A DNA stretch of 64,000 nt from positions 667,288,352-667,352,351 of the forward strand of contig NC_081412.1 in assembly GCF_030272615.1 (NCBI RefSeq), in the 5' to 3' direction. Below, piece by piece: positions 23,474 through 34,368 of this stretch (position 1 is its first letter; each line of letters starts with the position of its first letter). The notes beneath the pieces were generated by a model that saw only the letters and a list, made by a program, of their open reading frames with translations, had not been told where the DNA came from and made no database searches. Origin of the DNA: Cryptomeria japonica (taxonomy: Eukaryota; Streptophyta; Pinopsida; Cupressales; Cupressaceae). A program made the position numbers and the translations under genes.

Positions 23474-23987
23474 TCATCTCCTATCCCTAGGGCTAGTGGC
23501 TGGAGAGTGTCGACTGGATGCTCCCTCCTGATCTGGCCATGGAGGTGGACCCATGGGTGTATAGCGCGATACAGATCGTGAGTGACTCCGAGAGGAACTC
23601 CTACGATCTCTATCCATGAGGATCGCACGATAGGTGGTAGCCTCGGTCTGGGCCGCTACTAGATCTCGCCGCACCTGCTAGAGGTCCTCTGATAAGACTC
23701 TCTCTCTCTGCCCAGCCTGATGGAGATCCTCTGATAGGATTCTCTCTCTCTGCCGCGCCTGATGGAGATCCTCCGATAGGACTCCCTCTCTCTGCCGCGC
23801 CTGACGGAGATCCTCTGATAGGATTCTCTCTCTCTCCCTCCATATATCTACCTGTAATCGGAATGGGAAAAACAAATCCTCATGCCGACCCGCGTTCCCC
23901 TGAGGCCTGTAGGTAATCTGTGAGGAACTAGGAATCTGTGCTATCATGGAGATGTCTGTCATTGCCTGCTGAATCAAGGAACGCCAG
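23474..23987 (-). pseudogene. Terminal exon of A's antisense plant-mobile-domain gene
   Basis: On the minus strand this continues the exon begun at 30,017, after Copia element C is discounted. It encodes 'DWRSLIQQAMTDIS', then about 3.5 copies of a 14-residue unit (RERILSEDLRQARQ type), a likely coiled coil, then an Arg/Ser-rich tail ('SSSRSHSRSVSR') to the stop at 23,474. An in-frame TAG at 23,678-23,680 interrupts it. Confidence 0.7.
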
Positions 23988-23992
23988 TCCTG

Positions 23993-24886
23993 TGTTGGGA
24001 AAAATGGTGTCTCAACCTTGCATTTATGTGAGGTTACTATTTATAGTAAGTTTTTATTTGAGCACGAAATGGTGCGAAACTCTCCCTGAAGCTTCTGGTT
24101 GGCTAGATAAGCATTCCGGTAAAGTTTCGTCGCAAGGTCACAGCTAGTTTTGAAGATATTAAAGTTTTTGTCTTGGAGGGGTGCAATAAAATGTTTAAAC
24201 TTAAATTTGGGGACTTTAGAGGCTCCGAAACGCCCTGAAAAGTGGCCGTAACCGGCGAAGCCGGTTACGAGGTGATAGAGCACTTCGCGAGCTTTCCGGC
24301 GCTTCAAACGGTTCGTCAATCGGACACCCGCTTCTCAAGTTATGGCCTCCGGAAGTTTGTACTCCTGAAATAGGAAAAATAATTTGTATCGGATACATAA
24401 ATGAGCTGTAAAAGGGAGCGACACGTGTTGATGTGTGCTTTAACATGTCATAGGCCATCTAGAAGGGAGATAAGGTCGGCTACACCTTATTGGGTGGTTT
24501 TAGCCCATGGTTTTGTAATACCGTTTGACGGTTTCTTGTATTGTATCTCCTATTTATGAGGTGTGTGAGATAGAGGTTGTGTGTAAGAGTCTTATGGCTA
24601 TTGAGTTGCCTCTGAATCTTTGATTAATAGTACTCCTGCGAAGAGCTTGCTCTGCAAGTATTTTGTAATCTGTTTTTGATTGCTGAATAAAATATTGAGC
24701 TGCTTTTGGAGGGTGGGGTTTTTCTCCCGAAAGGGTTTTCCCCACGTAAATCATTGTGTTGTGGTATGAATGCTATTATATCTATTTCCATTTTCTGTAA
24801 CTGTTGTAATGATCTGAAAAAGTTTTGCATTACCCTCCTCTCAAGGTTAGTGTAGGAAGTTGTTTCCGCTACTTAACTTCCTTACA
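23993..24886 (+). repeat. 5' LTR of element C
   Basis: TGTTGGGAAAAATGG to TTCCTTACA, 894 bp. It contains the palindromic CCGTAACCGGCGAAGCCGGT segment near 24,250. Confidence 0.95.
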
Positions 24887-24888
24887 AG

Positions 24889-24900
24889 TGGTATCAGAGC
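24889..24900 (+). other. Primer-binding site of element C
   Basis: TGGTATCAGAGC, complementary to the initiator tRNA-Met 3' end, two bases after the LTR. Confidence 0.92.
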
Positions 24901-25010
24901 CTGATCACCTTTGGTTTCAATTGTGGGCAGTTGGGTTTTTTGAACTAATCCAGATTTGAGTGGGAGCTTGTGCAGAAGACACTTTTTGATCTTGTTGCAG
25001 GAATTTTCAG

Positions 25011-26366
25011 ATGGCGAGTTCGTCAGGGAGAATAGAGGTGGAGATATTTAATGGAAGTAATTTTGAGATGTGGAAGCTGAAGATGGAAGATCTGCTAATA
25101 GATCGAGATCTTTGGGATGCTGTTGATGCGAATGTCCAAAGGCCCTCAGATCCTACTGCGGCAGCTCAGTATGATGTTATGGACCGAAAAGCCAAGGGTC
25201 TAATTAGACTGTGCCTGGCAGACTCTGTTCTAATCAATGTCCATGAAGAGAACTCTGCAAAGAAGCTATGGACTAAGCTTGGTGAGATGTATCAAGTGAA
25301 ATCTTTATTAAATCAAATTTTCTTAAGAAAGAAATTGTATTCCTTGAAGATGGAAGAGGGTGGACGAATTGCAGACCACCTAGAAGCATTCAATATGATT
25401 GTGGCTCAATTAGTATCCGTCGGTGTTAAGATGGACGAGGAGGAGAAATGTCAGATCTTGCTTTGTTCTTTGCCTGATTCGTGGGATTCTCTTGTTATGG
25501 CTATCGGTAGTACTTCTGTTGTTTTGAAATCTGAAGACGTGGTGGGTGCCCTACTCGGTGAAGAGATGCGAAGGAAGGTATCCATCAGTTCAAAGGAAGC
25601 CCTAACTGTTCGTGGAAGACCTAAGGAGAAAGGCAAGAAGAATGAGAAGCGCGGCAAGTCCAAATCCAAAGGGAGATCGAAATCTCCTGGAAAGTCCAAA
25701 GTCATTTGCTGGAATTGCGGTAAACTGGGTCACATCAGTAAGGACTGCAAAGAAGAAAAGAAGAAGAAAAAGAAAAAGTTCGATTCTGATTCTGAGTCCG
25801 ACAAGGAAGATGGCGATGCATTTATTGCGGCTTTGGCGACTCATGCAGGTAATGATGCCTGGCTAATTGACTCAGGTGCATCTTTTCATATGACTTCCAA
25901 TAGAGATTGGTTTTCTGAATATGAAGGATTTAATGGAGGTAAGGTGTACTTGGGTGATGATTCACCTCTAGACATTGTTGGTCGAGGTAAGGTTAGAATC
26001 AGGTTTTCTGATGGTAGAATAAAAGGGATTAATGGTGTGCTGCATATCCCTGGATTAAAACGAAACCTGTTATCTGTGAGCAAATTGATAGATGTGGGTG
26101 TGCAGGTAGTCTTTTCTGAAACAAGATGTAAGATGATTAAGGGTGCTATGGTAGTTGCTAGAGGTGTCAGGTTTGGCACTTTGTATAAGCTTGAAGCATA
26201 CACTGTAGAGTGTAATAGCACTTCTGTAAAAAGTAAATCTGCGGATACTTCACTGGAAGATTTGAAGGTTTCACCTTCAGCAGATGGAAATGGTTTTTGG
26301 GTACCTAAGGGTGCTCTTTCGTCTGAAGCAAAGTTACCTGCAGAGAAGACTATGTTATGGCACTAG
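25011..26366 (+). pseudogene. gag-pol: Copia Gag-protease and start of integrase, ended by TAG
   Basis: 451 codons. The Gag region covers about residues 1-220 ('FNGSNFEMWKLKMEDLL'). A basic stretch and CCHC knuckle follow ('CWNCGKLGHISKDC', C233). The aspartic protease has D287-S-G in 'WLIDSGASFHM', then 'HIPGLKRNLLSV'. The frame stops at TAG 26,364-26,366, exactly where the pre-integrase motif 'RLGHIGEKGL' continues in the same phase. One point change would explain this stop. Confidence 0.93.
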
Positions 26367-29054
26367 AGACTTGGCCACATTGGAGAAAAGGGTCTAAGGA
26401 CCTTGAAAAATAAAAATCTTGTTGAAGGTTTGAATGATTGTAATCTTGACTTTGATTTCTGTGAGTATTGCATTTATGGAAAACAAAACCGCGTTCAGTT
26501 TTACTCGAGTTCTCATAAAACTTGTGGTGTTCTGGACCTTATCCATTCTGATGTGTTTGGTCCAGTAGATGTCTCTTCGATTGGAAAATCCACATATTAT
26601 GTTTCATTTATTGATGATTTTAGTAGAAGGACATGGGTATATTTTCTAAAGAGTAAATCTGAAGTTTTTAGTCGTTTTAATGAATTTAAAGCAATGGTTG
26701 AGTTGCAGACTGGAAAGAAAATAAAATGTTTGAGAACTGATAATGGCGGTGAGTTTTGCTCTAATGATTTTGATAGATTCTGTAAAGACTATGGAATTAA
26801 TAGGCAGAAGACAACTCCGTATTCTCCACAGCAGAATGGAGTTGCAGAAAGAATGAACAGGACACTGATGGAAAAGGCTAGGAGTATGTTGAGTGGTGCT
26901 GGTCTTGAACAAAAGTTTTTGGCTGAAGCTGTTGCCACTGCTTGCTACCTGATTAACAGGTCTCCTACATCAGCTCTTGTTGATAAAACGCCTATGGAAG
27001 CATGGTCAGGTCACAAGCCTTCATTGAGACATCTTAGAGTTTTTGGTTGTGAGGCATATGCACATGTGCCAAAGGAGAAGCGAACAAAGTTGGAGAACAA
27101 GGCTGTGAAATGTATCTTCATCAGGTATAGTTATGGTGTGAAAGGATACAAGCTTTGGGACCCTGTTGCACAAAAGGTAATTCACAGTAGAAGTGTTATT
27201 TTTAGAGAAATTAAGTCTCCTTCTGTTACATTGCAGCCAGAACAGATTAAAAAAGAAGATGTAATTCAACTTCCTTCTACACCTGAAAGAGTTGAATCGA
27301 GACCCCTAGATAGGCAAGAATTTGAGGAGAGCTCATCTAGCTCTGAATCTTCAGAAGAGGAGGAAGAACCTCCAACTCAGCTTGTTCGAAGGTCTACAAG
27401 ACATAGACAACCACCTGAAAGGTATTCACCTGATGATTGGAGATGTATTTTTGCTCTGAATACTAGTGTGGATGAACCGAAATCTGTAGAAGAGGCATTA
27501 GGTATGAATGATGCAGAATCTTGGAAGATTGCTATGGAGGAAGAAATGGAAGCTTTGAAAAAGAATGATACATGGGATCTTGTACCATTGCCTGAAGGAC
27601 GAAAACCTGTTGGTTGTAAATGGGTGTTCAAGAAAAAGATTGGTTCAGATGGAAGCATTGAGAAGTATAAAGCAAGGTTGGTTGAAAAAGGCTACTCTCA
27701 GGTTGAGGGTGTTGATTACGGTGAGATATTTTCTCCTGTTGCAAAAATGACGTCCATTAGATTTTTGCTTTCTATTGCTACTGCTTATGATTTAGAGGTT
27801 GAGCAAATGGATGTGAAAACTGCTTTCCTTCATGGTGATTTGGAGGAAGATATTTATATGACACAACCGGAGCACTATGTGGTGAAAGGCAAAAGTAATT
27901 TGGTCTATAAATTGAAGAAATCTTTGTATGGCCTCAAACAAAGTCCTAGGATGTGGTACCAGAAATTTGATACATATGTGTTGAGTTTGGGATTTGAACG
28001 TTCTAAATCAGATCACTGTGTTTATTATAAATCTTATGGTGATCATTTCTTATTCATTGCATTGTATGTTGATGATATGTTATTCATTGGTAAAGGGAAA
28101 AGTATGATTTCAGAACTGAAGTCTCAGCTCGCTGCTAAATTTGAAATGAAAGATCTTGGTGCAGCAAAGCACATTCTTGGGATGGAAATTAGAAGAGATA
28201 GAGTGAACAGAAAGCTATGGCTAGGCCAGAGTAAGTATGTGAATTCAGTGTTACAGAGGTTCAACATGCAGAATTGTAGACCATTGAGTGTTCCTTTTAC
28301 AGTTGGAATGAAACTATCTGTTTCATATTGTCCTACATCCCCATTGGAGATGGAAGACATGAGCAGAGTGCCTTACCAGAGTGCGGTTGGAAGCTTGATG
28401 TATGCTATGGTCTATACTAGACCAGACATTGCCCAAGCAGTGGGAGTACTTTCTAGATATATGTCTAATCTTGGTAGAGTTCATTGGGATGCAGTCAAAA
28501 GAGTCTTTAGATATTTGAAGGGTACTTCAGAGTATTCTTTGTGTTATCATGGTAATTCAGTTGGAGACATGACTTCCCTTGATATCCATGGTTATGTGGA
28601 TTCAGATTGGGCAGGTGATATTGATAGCAGAAGATCCACCAGTGCTTATGTGTTTACTTTGTTTGGTGGTGCAATTAGTTGGATGAGTAAGCGACAGGCT
28701 GTGGTTGCTTTATCCACTACTGAAGCAGAGTATATGGCAGCTACTCATGCTTGTAAAGAGGCCATTTGGCTTAAGAGACTGTGTTCGGATATTGGAATAA
28801 AACAAGGTTCAGTGACAGTTTACTGTGACAGTCAGAGTGCAATTAGCCTAGCTAAGAACCCGACATTTCATGCCCGGACCAAACATATTGATGTTCAATA
28901 TCATTTTGTTAGAGATATGGTCGAAGATGGTAGGGTGAAGCTGGTTAAGGTGGACACTTTGATGAATGTTGCAGATGCTTTAACTAAGGCTGTGAGCACA
29001 GAGAAGTTCAGATGGTGTTCAGAGTCTATGGGCCTTATGGCCCCTAGCAATTGA
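26367..29054 (+). pseudogene. pol: Copia integrase, reverse transcriptase and RNase H
   Basis: Same phase as the preceding frame; the first ATG is at 26,403 (883 codons). An HHCC-type zinc finger spans the TAG ('RLGHIGEK' to 'CEYCIYGK'). The integrase core has 'IDDFSRRTW', 'TDNGGEF' and 'NGVAERMNR'. RT runs from 'TWDLVPLPEG' through 'VDVKTAFLHG'-like 'QMDVKTAFLHG' to YVDD at residues 555-558. RNase H includes 'YVDSDWAGD', 'STTEAEYMA' and 'TKHIDVQYHF'. Full length for Copia pol, with no other disabling change seen. Confidence 0.93.
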
Positions 29055-29098
29055 TTCATTGTGTTGACATTCCCTTCCGCTCATGCAAGGTGTTCGAC

Positions 29099-29110
29099 AA
29101 GTGGGAGATT
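29099..29110 (+). other. Polypurine tract of element C
   Basis: AAGTGGGAGATT immediately before the 3' LTR; the usual Copia form. Confidence 0.85.
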
Positions 29111-30004
29111 TGTTGGGAAAAATGGTGTCTCAACCTTGCATTTATGTGAGGTTACTATTTATAGTAAGTTTTTATTTGAGCACGAAATGGTGTGAAACTC
29201 TCCCTGAAGCTTCTGGTTGGCTAGATAAGCATTCCGGTAAAGTTTCGTCGCAAGGTCACAGCTAGTTTTGAAGATATTAAAGTTTTTGTCTTGGAGGGGT
29301 GCAATAAAATGTTTAAACTTAAATTTGGGGACTTTAGAGGCTCCGAAACGCCCTGAAAAGTGGCCGTAACCGGCGAAGCCGGTTACGAGGTGATAGAGCA
29401 CTTCGCGAGCTTTCCGGCGCTTCAAACGGTTCGTCAATCGGACACCCGCTTCTCAAGTTATGGCCTCCAGAAGTTTGTACTCCTGAAATAGGAAAAATAA
29501 TTTGTATCGGATACATAAATGAGCTGTAAAAGGGAGCGACACGTGTTGATGTGTGCTTTAACATGTCATAGGCCATCTAGAAGGGAGATAAGGTCGGCTA
29601 CACCTTATTGGGTGGTTTTAGCCCATGGTTTTGTAATACCGTTTGACAGTTTCTTGTATTGTATCTCCTATTTATGAGGTATGTGAGATAGAGGTTGTGT
29701 GTAAGAGTCTTATGGCTATTGAGTTGCCTCTGAATCTTTGATTAATAGTACTCCTGCGAAGAGCTTGCTCTGCAAGTATTTTGTAATCTGTTTTTGATTG
29801 CTGAATAAAATATTGAGCTGCTTTTGGAGGGTGGGGTTTTTCTTCCGAAAGGGTTTTCCCCACGTAAATCATTGTGTTGTGGTATGAATGCTATTATATC
29901 TATTTCCATTTTCTGTAACTGTTGTAATGATCTGAAAAAGTTTTGCATTACCCTCCTCTCAAGGTTAGTGTAGGAAGTTGTTTCCGCTACTTAACTTCCT
30001 TACA
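29111..30004 (+). repeat. 3' LTR of element C
   Basis: 894 bp, about five substitutions from the 5' LTR, followed by TCCTG. Confidence 0.95.
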
Positions 30005-32153
30005 TCCTGCACATTAGCTGTGGCAGTAGAATAGATCTTTGTTAGTACCATTCTATATCATCGAAGCATTAATCAAATCAATATAAACCTACTATACCTG
30101 GATCTCCCTCGCGCCAGTAGGGATCATGATATGGTAGCATCTGTGACTGGGAACCGCTAGGCTCCCCTCGCTCGAATACTCTATCCACGATGGGTGTAGG
30201 CTGAACGGTACTGGTGACAGGTCTCCGTATTGCCTCCTGTTCCTCCTGTTGGGGAATAAAAGGTGGATCCAGAGCTATGGTATCGTCTCCTGAATGGTGG
30301 GGAGCTGCATCCGACTCCTCCTCATCATCTCTATCATCCTCCTCGTCGTCCTCCTCATCATTCTCATCCTCATCCGCATCATCACCTGCATCCTCCTCGT
30401 CCTCCTCTCTATCTGCATCCTCGTCCTCCTCGTCACTGGGCTGATCGCTTGTAGGTGGATCAGGATCTCCCGTCTCCTCATGACCCTCTCCCTCATCTGA
30501 CTCCTCTGACCTGGATCCCTCGTCCTCATCTCGGTCTCCATGTCTCCATGGGCCTGGATAGCCTGTCGGATGATCTGGTGGAAAGATAGGACCTGGATAT
30601 GATCTCATGAACCATGAAACATATCTACGTTGTGCTCCAGGCTCTGCAGAATAGTCAGTGACTACATCCTGATCTGATCCCTCCAAGTCTGTCGTCTCGA
30701 TATCATCCACCGTCGGTCTCGCTACTGCTCTAGGTCTGGGAAGGACCTGTGAGTGTCGAGTATAGATGGGCACATCGGCTGGAACACACTGCTCTAGTCC
30801 GAACTGCCTCCGTACTCGGTCGAAGTAGAAGGGGACTATGATGTGTGCATATCGTCCTCGCAGTAGGCGGTTCCTCTGTAAACATGCTAACTGTCTCTCC
30901 ATACCATCCCATCTGTGCATCAGTAGGTAAGGTCTCCACACTATCACCTCAGATGTCAGTCTGTCAATAGTCACTCTCCAATACAACAAATCCCCAAATC
31001 TCCACTCGCTGGTTAGTGGATAAGCGAACACCCTAGGTCGCTCGCTCGCTATACTCAGTGGATAGCCGACGGGCCTGGTGCATGTGAAGTGCTCTAAGAT
31101 CCACACCTGCAGAAGTGTGCATGTCATCAAACTACAACCCTGTCCGAATACATACTCCTCAAGGTCGTGATAGAGATGCGCAAGCATACTCCGACCCCAG
31201 GCATAAACTCTCCTATGTCTCTCCATCCCTCTGATACACCATGTGAGGCCCCCATGCATGTGTGTCCCTCGCCCATTAGGGCAGACGGCTAGTGCTATGA
31301 TGGCTATCATGAGGCGTCTCAGAAGTGGTATCTCTCCTGTAGGATGTAAGAGCCAGCTGACCATGATACGACCTCTCGTCTCGCTCGGCATGACTCTCCC
31401 TATGCAGTACATCTGCTCCCTCTGATGATCCTCTACTACCCAATCAGTCGCATATGTGATTGTCGCTCCTCTGATAGGAAGACGCAGTATACGGTACACA
31501 TCCTCGAGTGTGATCGTCAACTCTCCTACCGGAAGGTGAAAGGTACAGGTGTCAGGATCCCATCTCTCCATCAGTGCCATCAGCATCGCAGGATGAAATC
31601 GAATGGCCGACATAAGAATCATTTACCACAATCCTACTATCGATAGGGTGTCTCTCTCTGACTGAGTCAGCCGTGGAATCTGGTCTCGCAAAGTGCGAAG
31701 GATGTGTCCCGCTGTATGCTCTCTCATGTACGGGAGACCCTGCAAAACGAAAACATGACCAAAATCAGTACTCGATCATCGAAATCGCAAATGCAAACTA
31801 TTGAACATTGAATGCTTGCCTTGTAACCCCTCGCTAGGCCCTGATTGGGGACCATGGCGCCCTGTCAGGGACCATGGCGCCCTGCAGGGACCATGGCGCC
31901 CTGGGGGGACCATGGCGCCCCTGTCAGGGACCATGGCGCCCTGGGGGGACCAGGGTGCCCCTACGGGACCATGGCGCCCTAGGTGGGCCCCGGTCGGCAT
32001 TCAAGGTCCGCATTCGATCACGAAAAAGTCAAACATGCGAGAAATCAAAAGTCAAACGTTCAGTCAACTCACCTCATCCAGGGGCTCGTCGTCGATCACG
32101 GCCTGGCGCAGGATCTCGATCCTCGTGGGACGCTCCGGTCGTCGTGAAGGCAT
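30005..32153 (-). pseudogene. Antisense plant mobile domain (PMD) gene of element A, with introns
   Basis: Minus strand, opposite to pol. Exon 1 is 32,153-32,073 (27 codons from ATG, 'MPSRRPERPTRIEI'), ending GAG|GTGAGT. Intron 1 is 32,072-31,740, closing TTTTGCAG. Exon 2 is 31,739-30,098, phase 0 to phase 1. It holds 'MREHTAGHILRTLRDQIPRL' and the PMD core 'CTFHLPVGELTITLEDVYRI', then 'RRLMIAIIALAVCPNGRG' and a long Asp/Glu-rich tract. Intron 2 is 30,097-30,018 (80 bp) with a perfect TACTAAC branch point and CCACAG acceptor. Exon 3 starts at 30,017, is split by Copia element C, and resumes at 23,987. Breaks: TAA at 31,623-31,625 where B has Tyr, the Copia insertion, and TAG at 23,678. PMD proteins (MAIN/MAIL family) are known both as plant nuclear proteins and as passengers of Gypsy elements. 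The role here is unknown. Confidence 0.82.
31845..31990. repeat. GGGACCATGGCGCCCTG minisatellite in intron 1 of A's PMD gene
   Basis: About seven or eight tandem copies of a ~17-20 bp GC-rich unit (GGGACCATGGCGCCCTG), in contrast to AT-rich surroundings. It lies within predicted intron 1 (31,740-32,072). The unit is the same word as the LTR hairpins of A and D. Confidence 0.85.
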
Positions 32154-32719
32154 GATGACTAGGTGGGCTCCGCTGCACTGAATAGTATCCTGAAATCGGC
32201 AAAGTGACGAATACAAGTGTCACTTTCGAAGTATATACTCTCGTTTGTCTATTCTTACTTCTCGAAACCCTAATTTTTCCCCTATCATTCATTTTATCAT
32301 AACTTGGGTTTGGGAGATGCGATTTTCGAGCCGTTTGTTGCGTTGGAATCGTATTTTCCTTCTCCTACTCTCGGGATGTTCCAAAAAGTGCTCTGATGAA
32401 GCCTATTTAGTGAACACCCCTCATCAATACTCTATTACACAATTTGTCGCAAGTAAACATGCTACCCTGTTTCACCTCCCTAAATAAGCAAGTCGAAACA
32501 GGGGGGGCATATAGCTACTCACAGATTTCATCACTTTCCCTAGTAAGCATTAGGTGATTTTGTGATCTAAAGTTTGTTTTGTAGGGTGCGGTTCCTAACT
32601 GTGTACTGCAGATACCGCTGGGGGCTTCGTCCGACGACTTATGGATATATCCTTTTTTCAAATGATGTTTACTTTTCTGTACTTTAGCTTGCATATGCAC
32701 GTAGTACTCATATGACCGC
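32154..32719. other. Element A region between PMD gene start and polypurine tract
   Basis: Probable 5' flank or promoter of the antisense gene, then the 3' untranslated tail of the sense RNA. A run of G's (CAGGGGGGGCATA) lies near 32,500; similar G-runs precede the 3' LTR of D. No gene seen. Confidence 0.5.
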
Positions 32720-32735
32720 TAAAGTGGGGGCTAAA
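32718..32735 (+). other. Polypurine tract of element A
   Basis: GCTAAAGTGGGGGCTAAA immediately before the 3' LTR. The same 18 bases occur before the 3' LTR of D (47,574-47,591). Confidence 0.85.
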
Positions 32736-34363
32736 TGTAGTGTCGTAAATTGTACGCACTCGCTAGGGTGGTACAATTTCACACCTAGTTTAGCACCCGC
32801 CTTAGTGCATTTTGCATTCTGCATTGTATTTCTCCTTAAGCACTTAATTAATCAAATTAATTAGGTCTAAGGTCCCTATTTCATCATTCTCTACATCATA
32901 AAGTTGGGCCCTTTCACTAAAGCGTGCCCTTCGCATTTTATTCCTCCAATACATCACTTAATCAAAAACCCTAATTAAGTCCTATTTCAAACTTGGGGGC
33001 TTGGTTTCGGGGTCTAAACATCTCGAAATCACCTGTAACTTTGGGATTCTCTCTAAAATCATCATATTCGACGGCCCTGAAAATTTGGTGAAAAGTTGTC
33101 AGGACCATGGCGCCCATGCAACATGGTCCCGGACATTTTTCCCGAAATTTTGGGAGCATGATCTAATCATAAAATAAAGCTTAACCCCAAGAAATTGGCA
33201 GGATATTCAATCTCTAGGTCGGCCAAAATACGAATTTACGACCTAGGGTTTCATACATAAAAGCTCTCTTTCCTCATTGGAAGGGATCGGATTTTTGTTT
33301 CCAGGAACTTCATATGCAGCAAAAGAGCAGATCTTGGGAGACTTCAACAATACTCAACATCATTCTATCAAGCATCTATCAAATTCATTCATTCATCCAA
33401 TTAGGGCTTGGAAGACATTGAAGAACAATAGGAGATTACCGACTGAAGATTGGCTTGTACTCCTCCCTTGAGGGTTGGGTATGATTTCATATTGTTTTCA
33501 TGTCCTTACATAAGCTTTGATATATCATTTATTCATGCTTTAGATCACATTGCATCTTGATTTAGAGCATTTGCATTATCATTTACAAGCAATTAGGGTT
33601 TACTTTCTAGGTTGCTCTAGTTTGCTTTCTTGCATTTTGGACCTTGCACACACACTAGGTCTGCACACACAATACATTTTACAAAACAACTTGGCTATTC
33701 ATGGAGGTGGAAATCACCAAAGCGGGGGTTTGACTAAGGCAAAACCCTATATAGCCGCCCGTCCCCCTTTTCAGATATTATTGCAGGTTTCGGGATTCGG
33801 ATGACGCCGCAGGACACAGATCCGGAAAGAGGAGACTGAGACAGAACCCTGTGTAAAATTGCAGCTCAGAAGACCAGGACAGGGGCGCTGGGCGCCCTGG
33901 TCCCTAGGACAGAGGCGCTGGGCGCCCTGGTCCTCCGGACAGACAGCTCTCCGACAGTTTCCAGACAGTGTTTCAGGGTGCAAAACAGTGGTTTCCGGTG
34001 CAGTTTTCAGGACAGTGGCGCCCGCGCCCCCGTCCCGAACATTTTCAGTCTGATTTCGACTCCAGGTACATAACTGCATTCTTATTTTATCCTTACATTT
34101 ACAGCTGTTCATTGTTTAATCTCAATTCTGCAAACTTGTTACTAGTTCATACTTACATTTCGAGGTTAGGGTTTGAACTTGTATCATTTTAGCTTTCAAT
34201 TTCAACAAGGGAATAGAAATCCTAATAGATATCCCGTGGCTCTCTCTTTCACCAAAAGAAGTAGCCAACCATGCGATATCTCTAGGCTCTTTCGTATTCC
34301 GCAATGTGTGTCAAAAGTTAGGATTAGGGTACATTGTCCTAGTCTCGCTTTTTCCCCTACACA
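32736..34363 (+). repeat. 3' LTR of element A
   Basis: 1,628 bp. About 13 substitutions from the 5' LTR, many CG to TG/CA, plus one fewer 32-bp GC-rich unit. Followed by CTTTC. Confidence 0.95.
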
Positions 34364-34368
34364 CTTTC

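Larger units (their letters stand above)
23993..30004 (+). mobile_element. Ty1/Copia element 'C' (Tnt1/Tork-like) inserted in A's antisense gene
   Basis: 6,012 bp with two 894-bp LTRs and TSD TCCTG at 23,988-23,992 and 30,005-30,009. It has the initiator-Met-type primer site (TGGTATCAGAGC), one gag-pol reading phase broken by a single TAG, and the GTGGGAGATT polypurine tract before the 3' LTR. About five LTR differences mark it as young. Lineage assignment rests on Tnt1-like motifs read by eye. Confidence 0.95.
4218..34363 (+). mobile_element. Tat-lineage Ty3/Gypsy LTR retrotransposon 'A' (gag-less), hosting B and C
   Basis: The element has LTRs at 4,218-5,877 and 32,736-34,363 with identical 5-bp target-site duplications, CTTTC, at 4,213-4,217 and 34,364-34,368. 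It spans 30.1 kb, about 12.9 kb of it its own sequence once B and C are removed. Order: LTR, primer-binding site, protease-RT-RNase H-second RNase H-integrase, antisense plant-mobile-domain gene, polypurine tract, LTR. The second RNase H domain places it in the Tat lineage. No Gag capsid domain or CCHC knuckle is visible between the primer site and protease. The pol frame is broken by one single-base shift in integrase and by the B insertion. About 13 substitutions separate the LTRs, so it is fairly young. Confidence 0.95.

Noticed and set aside
30214-30541. Ser-rich and Arg/Met-rich frames opposite the acidic tract
   Set aside because: Shadows of the Asp/Glu-rich part of the antisense PMD gene.
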